Positions 15,445 to 24,491 of a DNA stretch of 42,736 bases are shown piece by piece; within the stretch, counting starts at the first letter, position 1, and every line of letters begins with the position of its first letter. Under the pieces are notes generated by a model. It saw nothing but the letters and a program-made list of their open reading frames with translations. It did not search any database and was not told the DNA's origin. The stretch spans positions 1 to 42,736 of the forward strand of contig DATIPT010000036.1 in the NCBI GenBank assembly GCA_035471625.1. The letters run 5' to 3'. The DNA is from DATEVL01 sp035471625 (GTDB taxonomy: Bacteria > Chloroflexota > Anaerolineae > Anaerolineales > E44-bin32). Position numbers and translations under genes: made by a program.

Positions 15445-16650
15445 ATGTTGCGCGCCCTGCGGCACCGGCCCTTTGCCCTGCTGTGGACCGGCCAGACGAT
15501 CTCTCGCCTGGGCGACAGCCTGTACCGGATCGCCTTGAGCTGGTGGGTCCTCGAGAAGACCGGATCGGCGGCGGCCATGGGCACAGTACTCGTCGTCAGC
15601 TCGATCCCGATGGTGGTCTTCCTCCTCGTCGGCGGCGTCGTCGTCGACCGCCTTCCCCGCTTTCGGGTGCTGTTCACAGCCGATATCGTCAACGGGTTGG
15701 TCGTCGCCGTGGTGACGCTGCTGGCATGGACCGAAGCCCTTGAGGTGTGGCACGTCTACATCGCCGGCGCAGTCTTCGGCCTTGCCGAAGCGTTCTTCTT
15801 CCCCGCCTACAGTGCATCGATCCCCCAAGTTGTCCCGCCCGAATCCCTCCCGAGCGCCAATTCGCTGTCCAGCCTGAGTTGGCAGATCACCGGAGTGGTC
15901 GGACCCGGGCTGGGCGCCGCCCTGGTGGCGGTCGGCGGGACTCCCGCCGCCTTCGGCCTGGATAGCCTCACCTTCTTGATATCGGCGCTTTGTGTCGTTC
16001 CTCTTCTCGGGGTCAGGCTCTCGCGCCCCGCCGACGCCGTCCCTACGACCCCCCTGGCCGACCTCCGCGACGGTCTCGCGACCGTCTTCGCCCGAACGTG
16101 GCTTTGGCTGTCGATCGCCTTCTTCGGATTCGTCAACCTGCTCGACGCCGGTCCTCGCAACGTCGCGCTGCCCTTCCTGATCCACGATCAACTTGGGTTG
16201 GAGGTGGAGGCCTTGGGCGGGGTGACGATGGCTCTCTCCATCGGATCGGTGGCGGCGGCGGTGGTGCTCGGCCGTCAGACGCGCCTGCGCCGGCGGGGGG
16301 TGCTCCTGTACGTCGGCGAGATCGTCATGGGGACGATGCTCGTCGTGTTCGGACTTGCCGGCAACATCGTCGGCGTGATCCTGGCCGCGTTCATCTATGG
16401 AATCGGGATCTCGACCGTCAATCTGACCTGGACCAACACGCTCCAGGAGATGGTCCCGCAAGAGAAACTGGGCCGGGTGACCAGCGTTGACGCCGTTGGA
16501 TCGTTTGTCCTCCTTCCGGTCGGCTTCGCGCTGGCGGGAGTCTTGACGGACGCCATCGGCGCGGCAAACGTCTTCCTTCTGGGCGGTTCGATCGCCGCCT
16601 TGCTGGGAGGGCTGATGCTGCTCGTGCCCTCGATCCGGCGGCTCGACTAG
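15445..16650 (+). CDS. Major facilitator superfamily exporter (EntS/MFS_3-like)
   Basis: 401 aa, about 12 membrane spans. The N-terminus RHRPFALLWTGQTISRLGDSLYRIALSWWVLEKTGSA is the standard entry of MFS_3-type exporters, and GGVVVDRLPRFRVL is the family's loop 2-3 motif. The loop FFPAYSASIPQVVPPESLPSANSLSSLSWQ is also typical. It begins 26 bp after the aminopeptidase stop and is probably co-transcribed. Members export siderophores, drugs or sugars; the substrate is unknown. Confidence 0.9.
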   Translation: MLRALRHRPFALLWTGQTISRLGDSLYRIALSWWVLEKTGSAAAMGTVLVVSSIPMVVFLLVGGVVVDRLPRFRVLFTADIVNGLVVAVVTLLAWTEALEVWHVYIAGAVFGLAEAFFFPAYSASIPQVVPPESLPSANSLSSLSWQITGVVGPGLGAALVAVGGTPAAFGLDSLTFLISALCVVPLLGVRLSRPADAVPTTPLADLRDGLATVFARTWLWLSIAFFGFVNLLDAGPRNVALPFLIHDQLGLEVEALGGVTMALSIGSVAAAVVLGRQTRLRRRGVLLYVGEIVMGTMLVVFGLAGNIVGVILAAFIYGIGISTVNLTWTNTLQEMVPQEKLGRVTSVDAVGSFVLLPVGFALAGVLTDAIGAANVFLLGGSIAALLGGLMLLVPSIRRLD

Positions 16651-16677
16651 CCCGCAATCCGCTGCATGGCGCATCGT

Positions 16678-16706
16678 TTGCTGGCAGCGTCGGCAAACTG
16701 TAGAAT
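16678..16706 (+). promoter_or_regulatory. Weak promoter candidate of the S41 peptidase gene
   Basis: TTGCTG (16678-16683), 17 bp, TAGAAT (16701-16706). The -35 match is poor. It lies in the 123-bp gap before the gene starting at 16774. Confidence 0.3.
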
Positions 16707-16773
16707 GGCGGTTCGAACACAACCGGCGCGTTCGGGATCTTGCGAACGCGACCATCGACAAGGCGGCAAACCC

Positions 16774-18780
16774 ATGACGAAGCGTGCTGCAAAGCGAGCC
16801 CTTGTTCTCCCGATCCTGGCCGTCACGCTGGCGTGCGCCTTCTTGCCGACTCCGCCCGATGCGACCCCGGCAGCGCCGACTCCCCGGCCGGCCGCGACGG
16901 CGATCCGCCAGCTCGATGGCGACGAACCCGTCGTGATCACGGGCACCATCCCGTTTACGTCGCCTTTCTTTCTCGACGGGATCGCCGAGCCATTCGTCCT
17001 GCTCGAGGATGAGACCGGGTTCATCCGGCGGGACAAGGAGTTTGTCTTCCCGCTCGAGGGGCAGATGATCGGCCCGGTCGAGCTCGTCGAAGACGGCCTG
17101 CTCCGCTACACCCTGCCGCTTCCGGCCGTGCCCCAGGGGATCCTTGCCGATGTCGACAACGATGGAGCCGAAGACCCGGGAGTGATGGTCTTCGCTGTCG
17201 CCTACTGGTCGAACACGTGGGGCGACCCGTTCCTCGAGCGTCGCGACGGCCGAGGCTGGTCCAACGCCTACACCTCGGCGCGCACCAACCCGTACCGGGA
17301 GGATGAGATCGACGGGGGAACCCTCGTCATCTGGGCGCCTGACGCGAGCCAGGGATTCCCCACCGATTTCGGTCCCGACGGGCTGCTCTTCACGGAAGAC
17401 GACCCGACTGCGGCCGTCCCGGCGGGCTACAGCCTGGTGAATCTCGACGAGCGCCCGTTCCAAATCTACAAGGAGACCGCCCCCGAGATCGAGCTTCTTG
17501 AGGGCGTGGTGGCCGTCACCGACCTTTCCGGCTTGGGCTACGCCGAAGCCTTCGAGGCCCTGTTCGACAAAGCTTCGCGCGAGTACCCTTTCACCGAAGA
17601 CAAGGACATCAACTGGGACCAACTCTACGGCGAGTTCGCCCCTCAGATCGAGGCGGCTCAGTCCTTCGATGACTTCTACCGGGCAATCAAGGCGTTCACG
17701 CTGGCGATCCCCGACGGACACGTCGGCGTGTCCTTCGATGCCCAGGTGTTCTTCGATGACTTCGGGGGGAGCTACGGGCTAGTGCTGAATGAACTGAGCG
17801 ACGGCACGATCGTCGTCACCGATGTCATGCCAGGAAGCGAGGGGGATATCGGCGGGATCCGCCCCGGGGCGATTCTCCTGACGTGGAACGCGAAACCGAT
17901 CGGAGAGGCCATCGACAGTGTCGAGCCGTTCTTGGGGCCGCATTCCACGGCGCACGCCGCCCGGCCGATGCAATTGATCTTCGTCACTCGCGCTCCGGTC
18001 GGCACACGCGCATCGGTCGAGTACACCTATCCCGGCGATACACGGTCGCAAGCGGCGGACCTGGTCGCCCAGGTCGAGTACGACTCGCTCTTCGCCGCCC
18101 TTCCCGAGTTCAACTACGACGAGCTTGCACTTCCCGTCGAGGGCTCGGTCCTCGACGACTCGGGCCTCGGCTATATCCGCATCACGACCTTCTCCGAAGA
18201 CTACAACCTGATGGCCCGCTTGTGGCAGTACCACCTGGAGCAGCTCCTCGATGCTGAAGTGCCGGGGCTGATCATCGATGTCCGCAACAATGGCGGCGGA
18301 AACGGCGGCCTCGCACTCGACTTCGCCGGGTACTTCTTCGACGAGGAGATCGACCTGTCGGTCGGGAAGTACTACAACGAAGACAAGGGGACGTTCGAAG
18401 CTCGCGGCGTCCCGACACGCCTCGAGCCGGGACCGTTGTTGTTCGAAGGGCCGGTGGCTGTCCTGGTTGGACCCAACTGTGTCAGCGCCTGCGAGGGCTT
18501 CACCCACGCCATCAGCCAGGCAGGCCGGGCTCTCGTAGTCGGCCATGCGCCGACCGCCGGCGCCTACGGCGAAGTCGGTCGCGGCCAATACGACCTGCCG
18601 GAGGGGCTCTCCCTGCAGTTCCCGACTGGGCGCCCGGAGACACCCGATGGCCAACTGCTGATCGAGGGCGTCGGGGTGCAACCTGATCTCGTCGTACCTG
18701 CTACCTATGAGAGCGCGATGGGCCAGGTCGACGCCGTGCTCGAGGCCGCGGTCGGCGCGCTACTCGATCGCCTCCAGTAG
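16774..18780 (+). CDS. Exported S41-family serine peptidase (tricorn/CtpA-like), putative lipoprotein
   Basis: 668 aa. A hydrophobic export signal ends in VTLAC with Cys 21, followed by a Pro/Thr/Ala linker, so it is probably a surface lipoprotein, although the lipobox is not ideal. A unique region (about 50-240) precedes a helical domain with LAIPDGHVGVS (His 316), a PDZ-like segment (about 333-385) and the S41 catalytic domain. Seen there are IIDVRNNGGGNGG (500-512) and the nucleophile context GPNCVSACEGF (Ser 571, Glu 574). The catalytic Lys of Ctp-type Ser-Lys enzymes is not at its expected place (GHAPTAGAYGEV), so a Ser-His tricorn-like mechanism is more likely. Start preceded by AAGGCGG. 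Confidence 0.85.
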   Translation: MTKRAAKRALVLPILAVTLACAFLPTPPDATPAAPTPRPAATAIRQLDGDEPVVITGTIPFTSPFFLDGIAEPFVLLEDETGFIRRDKEFVFPLEGQMIGPVELVEDGLLRYTLPLPAVPQGILADVDNDGAEDPGVMVFAVAYWSNTWGDPFLERRDGRGWSNAYTSARTNPYREDEIDGGTLVIWAPDASQGFPTDFGPDGLLFTEDDPTAAVPAGYSLVNLDERPFQIYKETAPEIELLEGVVAVTDLSGLGYAEAFEALFDKASREYPFTEDKDINWDQLYGEFAPQIEAAQSFDDFYRAIKAFTLAIPDGHVGVSFDAQVFFDDFGGSYGLVLNELSDGTIVVTDVMPGSEGDIGGIRPGAILLTWNAKPIGEAIDSVEPFLGPHSTAHAARPMQLIFVTRAPVGTRASVEYTYPGDTRSQAADLVAQVEYDSLFAALPEFNYDELALPVEGSVLDDSGLGYIRITTFSEDYNLMARLWQYHLEQLLDAEVPGLIIDVRNNGGGNGGLALDFAGYFFDEEIDLSVGKYYNEDKGTFEARGVPTRLEPGPLLFEGPVAVLVGPNCVSACEGFTHAISQAGRALVVGHAPTAGAYGEVGRGQYDLPEGLSLQFPTGRPETPDGQLLIEGVGVQPDLVVPATYESAMGQVDAVLEAAVGALLDRLQ

Positions 18781-18824
18781 CTTCGGGCGAGACCCGCCCG
18801 GGACATGCTCAGGGAGCCATCGCC

Positions 18825-19994
18825 ATGACGGAGAAGGCCGATGCGATCATCATCGGAGGCGGGATCCACGGCGCCAGCCTGGCGTTCCACCTCACCCAGC
18901 GCGGGCTGAAGCCGATCGTCCTCGAACGGAGCTTCGTCGCCTCGGGGGCGACCGGGCGCTCGAGCGGCCTGGTGCGCATGCACTATGACCTCGAGCCCGA
19001 GTCGGCCCTGGCCTGGGCCTCGTATCAGTACTTCCGCAACTGGTCCGATCGGGTCGGTGGGGATTGCGGCTTCACCCGGACCGGATTCGTGCAGATCGTC
19101 GCACCCGAAGATAACCAGCGGCTGCGCGCCAATGTCGCCATGCACCAGAAGATCGGGATCCCCAGCCTGGTCGTCACCGCCGACGACGTTCGGCGCTTGG
19201 CGCCCGCTTTCTTCACCGAGGATTTCGAGTACGCTGCGTTCGAACCAGAATCCGGATACGCCGATCCATCGGCGTCGGCGTCGACCCTGATGGGCCAGGC
19301 CCGTACCGCCGGCGCCCGCCTTGTTCAGGACTCCCGAGTGACAACCATTCGTATTGAGGGCGGCAGGGTCGTCGGCGTTGCGACCGAATCCGCCGAGTAC
19401 CATGCCCCACTCGTCATCAACGCCGCCGGCGCCTGGGCGGCCGAGGTCGGGAAGATGGTCGGCCTCGATCTCCCGATCACGACCTGGCGCCACGACACGG
19501 CCTTCCTGCGCCGGCCGGCGGAGCTCGGCTCAAGTCACCCGACGGTCATCGACTTCATCCACCTGATGTACTTCCGACCGGAAACCGGAGGCCTGACGCT
19601 CGTCGGGCTGGAAGATGGAAACCCGCTGGGAGTCTCACCGGAGACTGGGGGCGAACAACCGCAGCCGGACTTCGTCGAGCGGGCCGTCGAACGCATCTGC
19701 CGGCGGATCCCCGGAATGGACCGCGGGTCGCTTCACAGCGCCCATGCCGGATATGACGGCCTGACGACCGACCAGCGCGCCATCCTCGGTCCGGCGGGAC
19801 CGGACGGCTTCTACCTGTGCTGCGGCTTCAGCGGAACCGGGTTCAAGATCGCCCCCGCCGTGGGAGCTTGCATGGCCGAGTGGATCCTCGACGGGCGCCC
19901 GACGACCGTGGACGTCTCGGCGTTCTCGTTCGGTCGCTTCGCGGACGGCCGGCGCCTATCCGGCGACCACGCCTACGGAGAGATCTGGCGCTAG
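18825..19994 (+). CDS. FAD-dependent oxidoreductase, DAO family (glycine/sarcosine/amine oxidase-like)
   Basis: 389 aa flavoenzyme. The Rossmann FAD motif IIIGGGIHGASLAFHL (about 8-23) is followed by an acidic ERSF at the end of strand 2, then ASGATGRSSGLVR, typical of D-amino-acid-oxidase-like proteins. The C-terminal FYLCCGFSGTGFKIAPAVGA is the second FAD-binding segment. Family members oxidise secondary or primary amines such as sarcosine, glycine or gamma-glutamylputrescine (PuuB). It lies 44 bp after the S41 gene and converges without any gap on the amine-catabolism operon, which makes an amine substrate plausible by inference. Confidence 0.9.
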   Translation: MTEKADAIIIGGGIHGASLAFHLTQRGLKPIVLERSFVASGATGRSSGLVRMHYDLEPESALAWASYQYFRNWSDRVGGDCGFTRTGFVQIVAPEDNQRLRANVAMHQKIGIPSLVVTADDVRRLAPAFFTEDFEYAAFEPESGYADPSASASTLMGQARTAGARLVQDSRVTTIRIEGGRVVGVATESAEYHAPLVINAAGAWAAEVGKMVGLDLPITTWRHDTAFLRRPAELGSSHPTVIDFIHLMYFRPETGGLTLVGLEDGNPLGVSPETGGEQPQPDFVERAVERICRRIPGMDRGSLHSAHAGYDGLTTDQRAILGPAGPDGFYLCCGFSGTGFKIAPAVGACMAEWILDGRPTTVDVSAFSFGRFADGRRLSGDHAYGEIWR

Positions 19995-21173
19995 CTACGT
20001 CGCCGCTGCGATCGTCTCGGCCCGCGTTAACGCGGTTGTGAAACCACGCCGGGCCAGCTCAGCGAAGAAAGGCTGCGGTTCGACAACCTGCTCCGGCGCC
20101 CACACCCCGGGGCGCTCCAGCTTTCTTGCCGCAAGCCAACGGGCCACGATGGCCGGCGGGACAGCGACGAGCAGTGTCCCCCCGGAGACCCCGTACGCCG
20201 GGTTGGGCCCGCCGCTCGTGTCGGCTCGCAAGACGACGCGCCGGCCCTCCGCGGCGCCCTCGACCACCGTGGCTACATCCTTGAATCCCTTGCTCTTGGG
20301 CTTTTCTTTCGCCTGAGGCACCCGTCGCAGCAATTCCAGCAGGACATCGCGCGGTCGCACATTCCCGCCGTCAACGGCGACCCGCTCCGTACCGGCCAGA
20401 CCAAGCTGCGCCAGGAAGTGAAGCTTCCGAAGCGCCGCCTCCGAGTAGCCGAAGAAGGTGATCTTGAAGGTACACTCCTCGATCCCCTTGTCGGCCAGGC
20501 TGAGCGGGATCGTGGCCACCTCGGAATGCAGGCTCAGGTGGGTCTTGGCCCATCCAATAGGCTCCGGGAAGAGGAAGTGCTCCTCCTCCCCCAGCGGTTC
20601 CGCCTCTCGAAACTCGCCGCCGCGAAAGATCATCGCCGGCTTGCTGATCTCGTCGAGGATCGTCTCGATGGCATATGGCCATGCCAGCGACTCGCCTTCA
20701 TCCAGGGTCGAGCCGTTGTAAATCCGGACGGAGGCGACGCGATCGAGCATTCCCCCGAGCCATCCGGCGTGCACGTTGGCCACGCCGGGGCACGAGCCCA
20801 GGCCCAGCACGGCGCTCACTCCGGCCTTCTCGAAATCCCGGGCGAGTTCCAGCTGCTTGCGGGTCACGTGGAATAGCCCCCCGAGGTCCAGGTAGGGGAC
20901 CCTGGCCTCGAGGCAGGCCCGCATGACGTCGAGATTGAAGTAGTACTGCGTGCTGTTGATGCACGCGCCGGCGCCCCGCAGGATCCGGACGAGGGCGGGC
21001 GTATCGGTCACGTCGACGGAAGCCGCCGTCGCCCGAGAACCCACCTGCTCCACCGTCCGGCGGGCACCTTCGAGATCCCGATCGGCGATCAGGATCTCCT
21101 CGACGTCCACGGCCAGGTCCTGTGCAATGACCCGGCCGATGATCCCGGCGCCTCCAAGCACGACGATTCGCAT
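19995..21173 (-). CDS. Saccharopine dehydrogenase-family NAD(P)-dependent oxidoreductase
   Basis: 392 aa. N-terminal nucleotide-binding motif VVLGGAGIIGRVIA (about 4-17), then INSTQYYFNLDVMRACLEARVPYLDLG (about 73-99) and GLGSCPGVANVHA (about 125-137), characteristic of the saccharopine dehydrogenase/LYS9 group. The family includes lysine 6-dehydrogenase and also carboxynorspermidine and homospermidine-forming enzymes, so in this polyamine context an aminoaldehyde-condensing or amine-dehydrogenating role is possible. It is the last gene of the long operon, 43 bp after the aldehyde ferredoxin oxidoreductase, and its stop abuts that of the convergent flavoenzyme. Confidence 0.85.
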   Translation of the reverse strand: MRIVVLGGAGIIGRVIAQDLAVDVEEILIADRDLEGARRTVEQVGSRATAASVDVTDTPALVRILRGAGACINSTQYYFNLDVMRACLEARVPYLDLGGLFHVTRKQLELARDFEKAGVSAVLGLGSCPGVANVHAGWLGGMLDRVASVRIYNGSTLDEGESLAWPYAIETILDEISKPAMIFRGGEFREAEPLGEEEHFLFPEPIGWAKTHLSLHSEVATIPLSLADKGIEECTFKITFFGYSEAALRKLHFLAQLGLAGTERVAVDGGNVRPRDVLLELLRRVPQAKEKPKSKGFKDVATVVEGAAEGRRVVLRADTSGGPNPAYGVSGGTLLVAVPPAIVARWLAARKLERPGVWAPEQVVEPQPFFAELARRGFTTALTRAETIAAAT

Positions 21174-21216
21174 GTCAGCCTTCCTGAGGCAAAGGTAGGT
21201 GGGATTGGGCGAAGGC

Positions 21217-23109
21217 TCAGGCCTCCAGGAGGTCCGCCACCCAATCCAGTTCTAGCTCCTCCAGGCGGTTGCGCTTCGGTTCCCCGCTGGCGACATCCCA
21301 GCCTGCCATTTCGTAGTAGACGTCCTTGGCCCGTTCGACTTCCTCCACCGTGACGAGGATACCGTCGCTCTTCCCGCCTTCCAGGGCGCGCTGCATCTTC
21401 TTCGGAAGCACATCGGCGTCGCGGCCTACCCCTTCGCGGGCGTTGAACGCCCGCATCATGTTGAGACGGCGGGCACCGACCTCCATCAGCTCATCGATCG
21501 TCACGTCCCAACCGGTCACGGCGACGACGGCCTGCTGCAGGTGTCCCATGCTGTACAGGTGCCACGCCGGGCCGAAGACAAACTGGCACATATTGACCGA
21601 ATCCAGAGCGGAGTACGCGTACTGCGTTTGCAGCGCGAAGTGCACTTTGCGTTCGTTGAGGACCTTGTTCTTCTCGGGCTCCCCGGTCACCCCGATCTCG
21701 GCCATCCGCTCCGGATAGTCCTTCCAGGACGGATCGTGCTCGTGCGACTGATGATCCGCCCCGAAGGGATTGACGGCGTAGATCAACGCCAGGCTGCGCT
21801 TGACTTGCGGCATGTGGGCCGGAAGTTCTTGCCCCTTGACGGCCACGACGAGCGCCTCGGTCCCCTTGCCGATCCGGGCCGCCGCGCGGGCGGAGCCCTC
21901 TGCCAGGAGATCTCCAAAGCCCTCCCGCTTTCCGATCATTTCGGTCAGCCGGACCATCATCGCCGCATCACCAAAGCGGAGTTCCAGGCCTCCGGTATCC
22001 TCGGTCGTCAGCAACCCGTTCTCGTAGCAATCCATCGCCCAGGCGATCGTCGCTCCGCACGAAATCGTATCCATCCCATACTGGTTGCACAGCTGGTTGG
22101 CCGTCGAGACGGCCCGGATGTCGTCGATCCCGCAATAGGATCCAAAGGTCGAGAGCGTCTCGTACTCGGGTCCGCCGTAGCGCGGGTCGGCCAGGAAGGG
22201 GCCTTCGGTCACTTCGACCACCCGTTTGCACTTGACCGTGCAGGCGTAGCACGTGTCGCGTTCCTTGAGGATCGTCTTGGACATGGTCTTGCCGTCGAGG
22301 GCTTCCCAACCGTCGAAGGCCCCGCTGTTCCAGTTGCGCGTCGGCAGACCCCCCGCCTTGTTCTGGCCGTCCAGCACCTCCGCCGTCCCATACACGCCGA
22401 GGCCATACACATCCGAGTCCTCGAAGTTGTCGGCGCCCCACTTGGCCAACTCGATGACTTTGGATCGGTCGGCCAGCCCGGGCTTTTCCTTCCCGCGGAC
22501 GACGATCGCCTTGAGGTTCTTGCTACCCATCACCGCGCCCATCCCGGTCCGGCCGTTGGCGCGATTCGCCATGTTGATCAGCGCGGCGAAGCGCACGCCG
22601 CGTTCGCCCGCCGGGCCGACTTGAAGGACCTCGATCTTGTCGTCCCCCAGTTCGGTCTTGAGCAGATCCTCCGTCTCGCCGGTGAGCTTTCCCCACAAAT
22701 GGCCCGCCGGACGCAGTTCAGCGGTGCCGTCGTGGATCCACAGGTACACCGGCTCGATGGCCTGTCCGCGCACGACAACGGCGTCGAAGCCGGCGAACTT
22801 CAGTTCCGCCGGGAAAAAGCCGCCGCACTGGGAATCGCCGACGGCGTCTGTCAGCGGAGACTTGGCGACCGCCGTCATCCGGCTCTGGCCGGAGATCGGC
22901 GCCCCGGTCAGTACCCCGAGCGCCAGCACCAAGACGTTCTCGGGGGAGAGGGGATCGACCCCGGGCTTGGTGCCGCGCAGCAAGTAGTGCAACCCCAGGG
23001 CGCTCCCGCCCATGTACGTGCGATAGAACGACTCCGGCGGGTGCTCGACCTCAAGCGTCCGAAGCCTCAGATCCACGTGAAGGATGCGTCCGGCGTAGCC
23101 ATTGGGCAT
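21217..23109 (-). CDS. Tungsten-containing aldehyde:ferredoxin oxidoreductase
   Basis: 630 aa, full length for AOR. It oxidises aldehydes to carboxylic acids and reduces ferredoxin, using a bis-pterin tungsten cofactor and one [4Fe-4S] cluster. The N-terminal MPNGYAGRILHVDL and GGSALGLHYLL are family hallmarks. Cluster ligands are Cys 287, 290, 294 (CYACTVKC) and Cys 508 (SVNMCQF). Pterin-binding segments include RANGRTGMGAVMGSKNLKAI (183-202). It has GGAGAGAACC before the ATG and sits 24 bp after the aminotransferase gene. No ferredoxin or tungstopterin gene is in the window. It implies anaerobic or microaerobic use of the pathway. Confidence 0.95.
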   Translation of the reverse strand: MPNGYAGRILHVDLRLRTLEVEHPPESFYRTYMGGSALGLHYLLRGTKPGVDPLSPENVLVLALGVLTGAPISGQSRMTAVAKSPLTDAVGDSQCGGFFPAELKFAGFDAVVVRGQAIEPVYLWIHDGTAELRPAGHLWGKLTGETEDLLKTELGDDKIEVLQVGPAGERGVRFAALINMANRANGRTGMGAVMGSKNLKAIVVRGKEKPGLADRSKVIELAKWGADNFEDSDVYGLGVYGTAEVLDGQNKAGGLPTRNWNSGAFDGWEALDGKTMSKTILKERDTCYACTVKCKRVVEVTEGPFLADPRYGGPEYETLSTFGSYCGIDDIRAVSTANQLCNQYGMDTISCGATIAWAMDCYENGLLTTEDTGGLELRFGDAAMMVRLTEMIGKREGFGDLLAEGSARAAARIGKGTEALVVAVKGQELPAHMPQVKRSLALIYAVNPFGADHQSHEHDPSWKDYPERMAEIGVTGEPEKNKVLNERKVHFALQTQYAYSALDSVNMCQFVFGPAWHLYSMGHLQQAVVAVTGWDVTIDELMEVGARRLNMMRAFNAREGVGRDADVLPKKMQRALEGGKSDGILVTVEEVERAKDVYYEMAGWDVASGEPKRNRLEELELDWVADLLEA

Positions 23110-23133
23110 GGTTCTCTCCTCGGAGTCACCCGG

Positions 23134-24447
23134 TCAGCGCTTGGCTTCCCGGACGACGTCTTCGAACTTCGTCAACGTCTCGGCGATGTCGTTCTCGGTG
23201 TGACTGTAGGACAGGAACCAGGGCTCGCGGCCGTCGAGCTCGGGCATCACCCCGCGCTGGATCAGGCCGGCCATGATCTCCTCGTAGAGGGCCATCTCGC
23301 TTCCCAGGTAGCCGCGGTAGTCGACAGGCGCCTCCGCGGTCCCCAGCGCGATGCCGAACATCGCCGGCAGACCGAGAAGGTGATGCGGGATCCCGGCATC
23401 GCCCAGGATCTCGCCCAATCCGCTCATCAGCAATTGGCCGCGAGCGTTGATGGTCTCATGGACCGGCTCTTTCTCGAAGACCTCAAGCGTAGCCAGGGCC
23501 GCCGTCACCCCGACGAGGTTGCCGGTGAAGGTGCCGCCATGGGCGACCGAGCCCGGCTCCAAGGTGTCCATGACGGCATCCCGGCCTCCGATCGCCGCCA
23601 GGGGGAACCCGTTCGACATCGCCTTGGCGTACGTCGCCAGGTCGGCCTTGATCTTGAAGACCTCCTGGGCACCGCCCCTGGCCAGCCGGAAGCCTGTCTT
23701 GACTTCATCCATCACCATGACGATCCCGTATTCGTCGCACAACTTCCGGATCGTCTCCAGCCAACCGGCCTGCGGGAGGATCCCGGCTGCGTTCCCCATC
23801 GTGGGTTCCACGAATATCGCCGCCAAATCGCCCCACTGTGCCCGAACCGTGGATTCCAGGATCTCCGGATGGTTATACGGTAGGTTGACGACGTACCCGG
23901 CGACGGCCTTCGGCAATCCGGAGGAGGCTGGCACGTTCACCGGGTTGCGAGGCGAACCGTGGCTGCCGCGCGGCGACGAGGCGGTCGAGTACAGGAAGTA
24001 GTCGGACATCCCATGGTACTGGCCTTCGAACTTGATGAACTTCTCGCGCCCGGTGTGAGCCCGCGCCAACCGCAGGGCATGCATGGTCGCCTCGGTGCCG
24101 CTGTTGGCCAGGCGGACCTTGTCCATCCCGGTCATGCGGGTGAACCGCTCGGCCAGGTCGATCTCGGACGTCGAGGTCATGGCGAAGATGATTCCCCCTT
24201 GCCGAACCGCCTGGGCGACGCGCTCAGCGACCGCCGAATAGCCGTGTCCGAGGATGACCGGCCCAAACCCCATCCGGTAGTCGAGGTATCGGTTGCCGTC
24301 GGCGTCCCAAATGTGCGCGCCTTCGCCGCGGGTCACGACCAGGGTGTCGTCGTCTCCCCAGTAGCGGAAGTTCGAGTTCACTCCGTAGGGGATCACCCGG
24401 CGAGCGCGCTGGTATTCCTGGCGGGTCTTCGGTTGCTGCAGGCTCAT
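23134..24447 (-). CDS. Class III aminotransferase, glutamate-1-semialdehyde 2,1-aminomutase-like
   Basis: 437 aa PLP enzyme. Visible are SGTEATMHALRLARAHTGR (116-134), FEGQYHGMSDYF (140-151), the PLP-ring residues MDEVKTGFR (246-254, Asp 247) and the Schiff-base lysine ATYAKAMSNGFP (Lys 275). The N-terminus RRVIPYGVNSNFR resembles GSA aminomutases, but the neighbourhood shows no haem genes. It lies in an amine-degradation operon, so it more likely transaminates an amine or omega-amino acid. It is 44 bp after an aldehyde dehydrogenase gene and 24 bp before the AOR gene. Confidence 0.9.
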   Translation of the reverse strand: MSLQQPKTRQEYQRARRVIPYGVNSNFRYWGDDDTLVVTRGEGAHIWDADGNRYLDYRMGFGPVILGHGYSAVAERVAQAVRQGGIIFAMTSTSEIDLAERFTRMTGMDKVRLANSGTEATMHALRLARAHTGREKFIKFEGQYHGMSDYFLYSTASSPRGSHGSPRNPVNVPASSGLPKAVAGYVVNLPYNHPEILESTVRAQWGDLAAIFVEPTMGNAAGILPQAGWLETIRKLCDEYGIVMVMDEVKTGFRLARGGAQEVFKIKADLATYAKAMSNGFPLAAIGGRDAVMDTLEPGSVAHGGTFTGNLVGVTAALATLEVFEKEPVHETINARGQLLMSGLGEILGDAGIPHHLLGLPAMFGIALGTAEAPVDYRGYLGSEMALYEEIMAGLIQRGVMPELDGREPWFLSYSHTENDIAETLTKFEDVVREAKR

Positions 24448-24491
24448 CGAGGCTCTCCTTGGATCGACCGGCCGGGAGATGGGCGTTCCGA

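Noticed and set aside
15436..17721. A 761-codon open frame on the minus strand opposite the MFS and S41 genes
   Set aside because: It is rich in Arg, Gly, Asp and Gln with no domain, and both opposite-strand genes have clear motifs and ribosome sites. It is a GC-rich antisense artefact.
21541..23883. A 780-codon open frame on the plus strand opposite the AOR gene
   Set aside because: Its composition is shadow-like, and the AOR protein has all cofactor motifs in the other strand.
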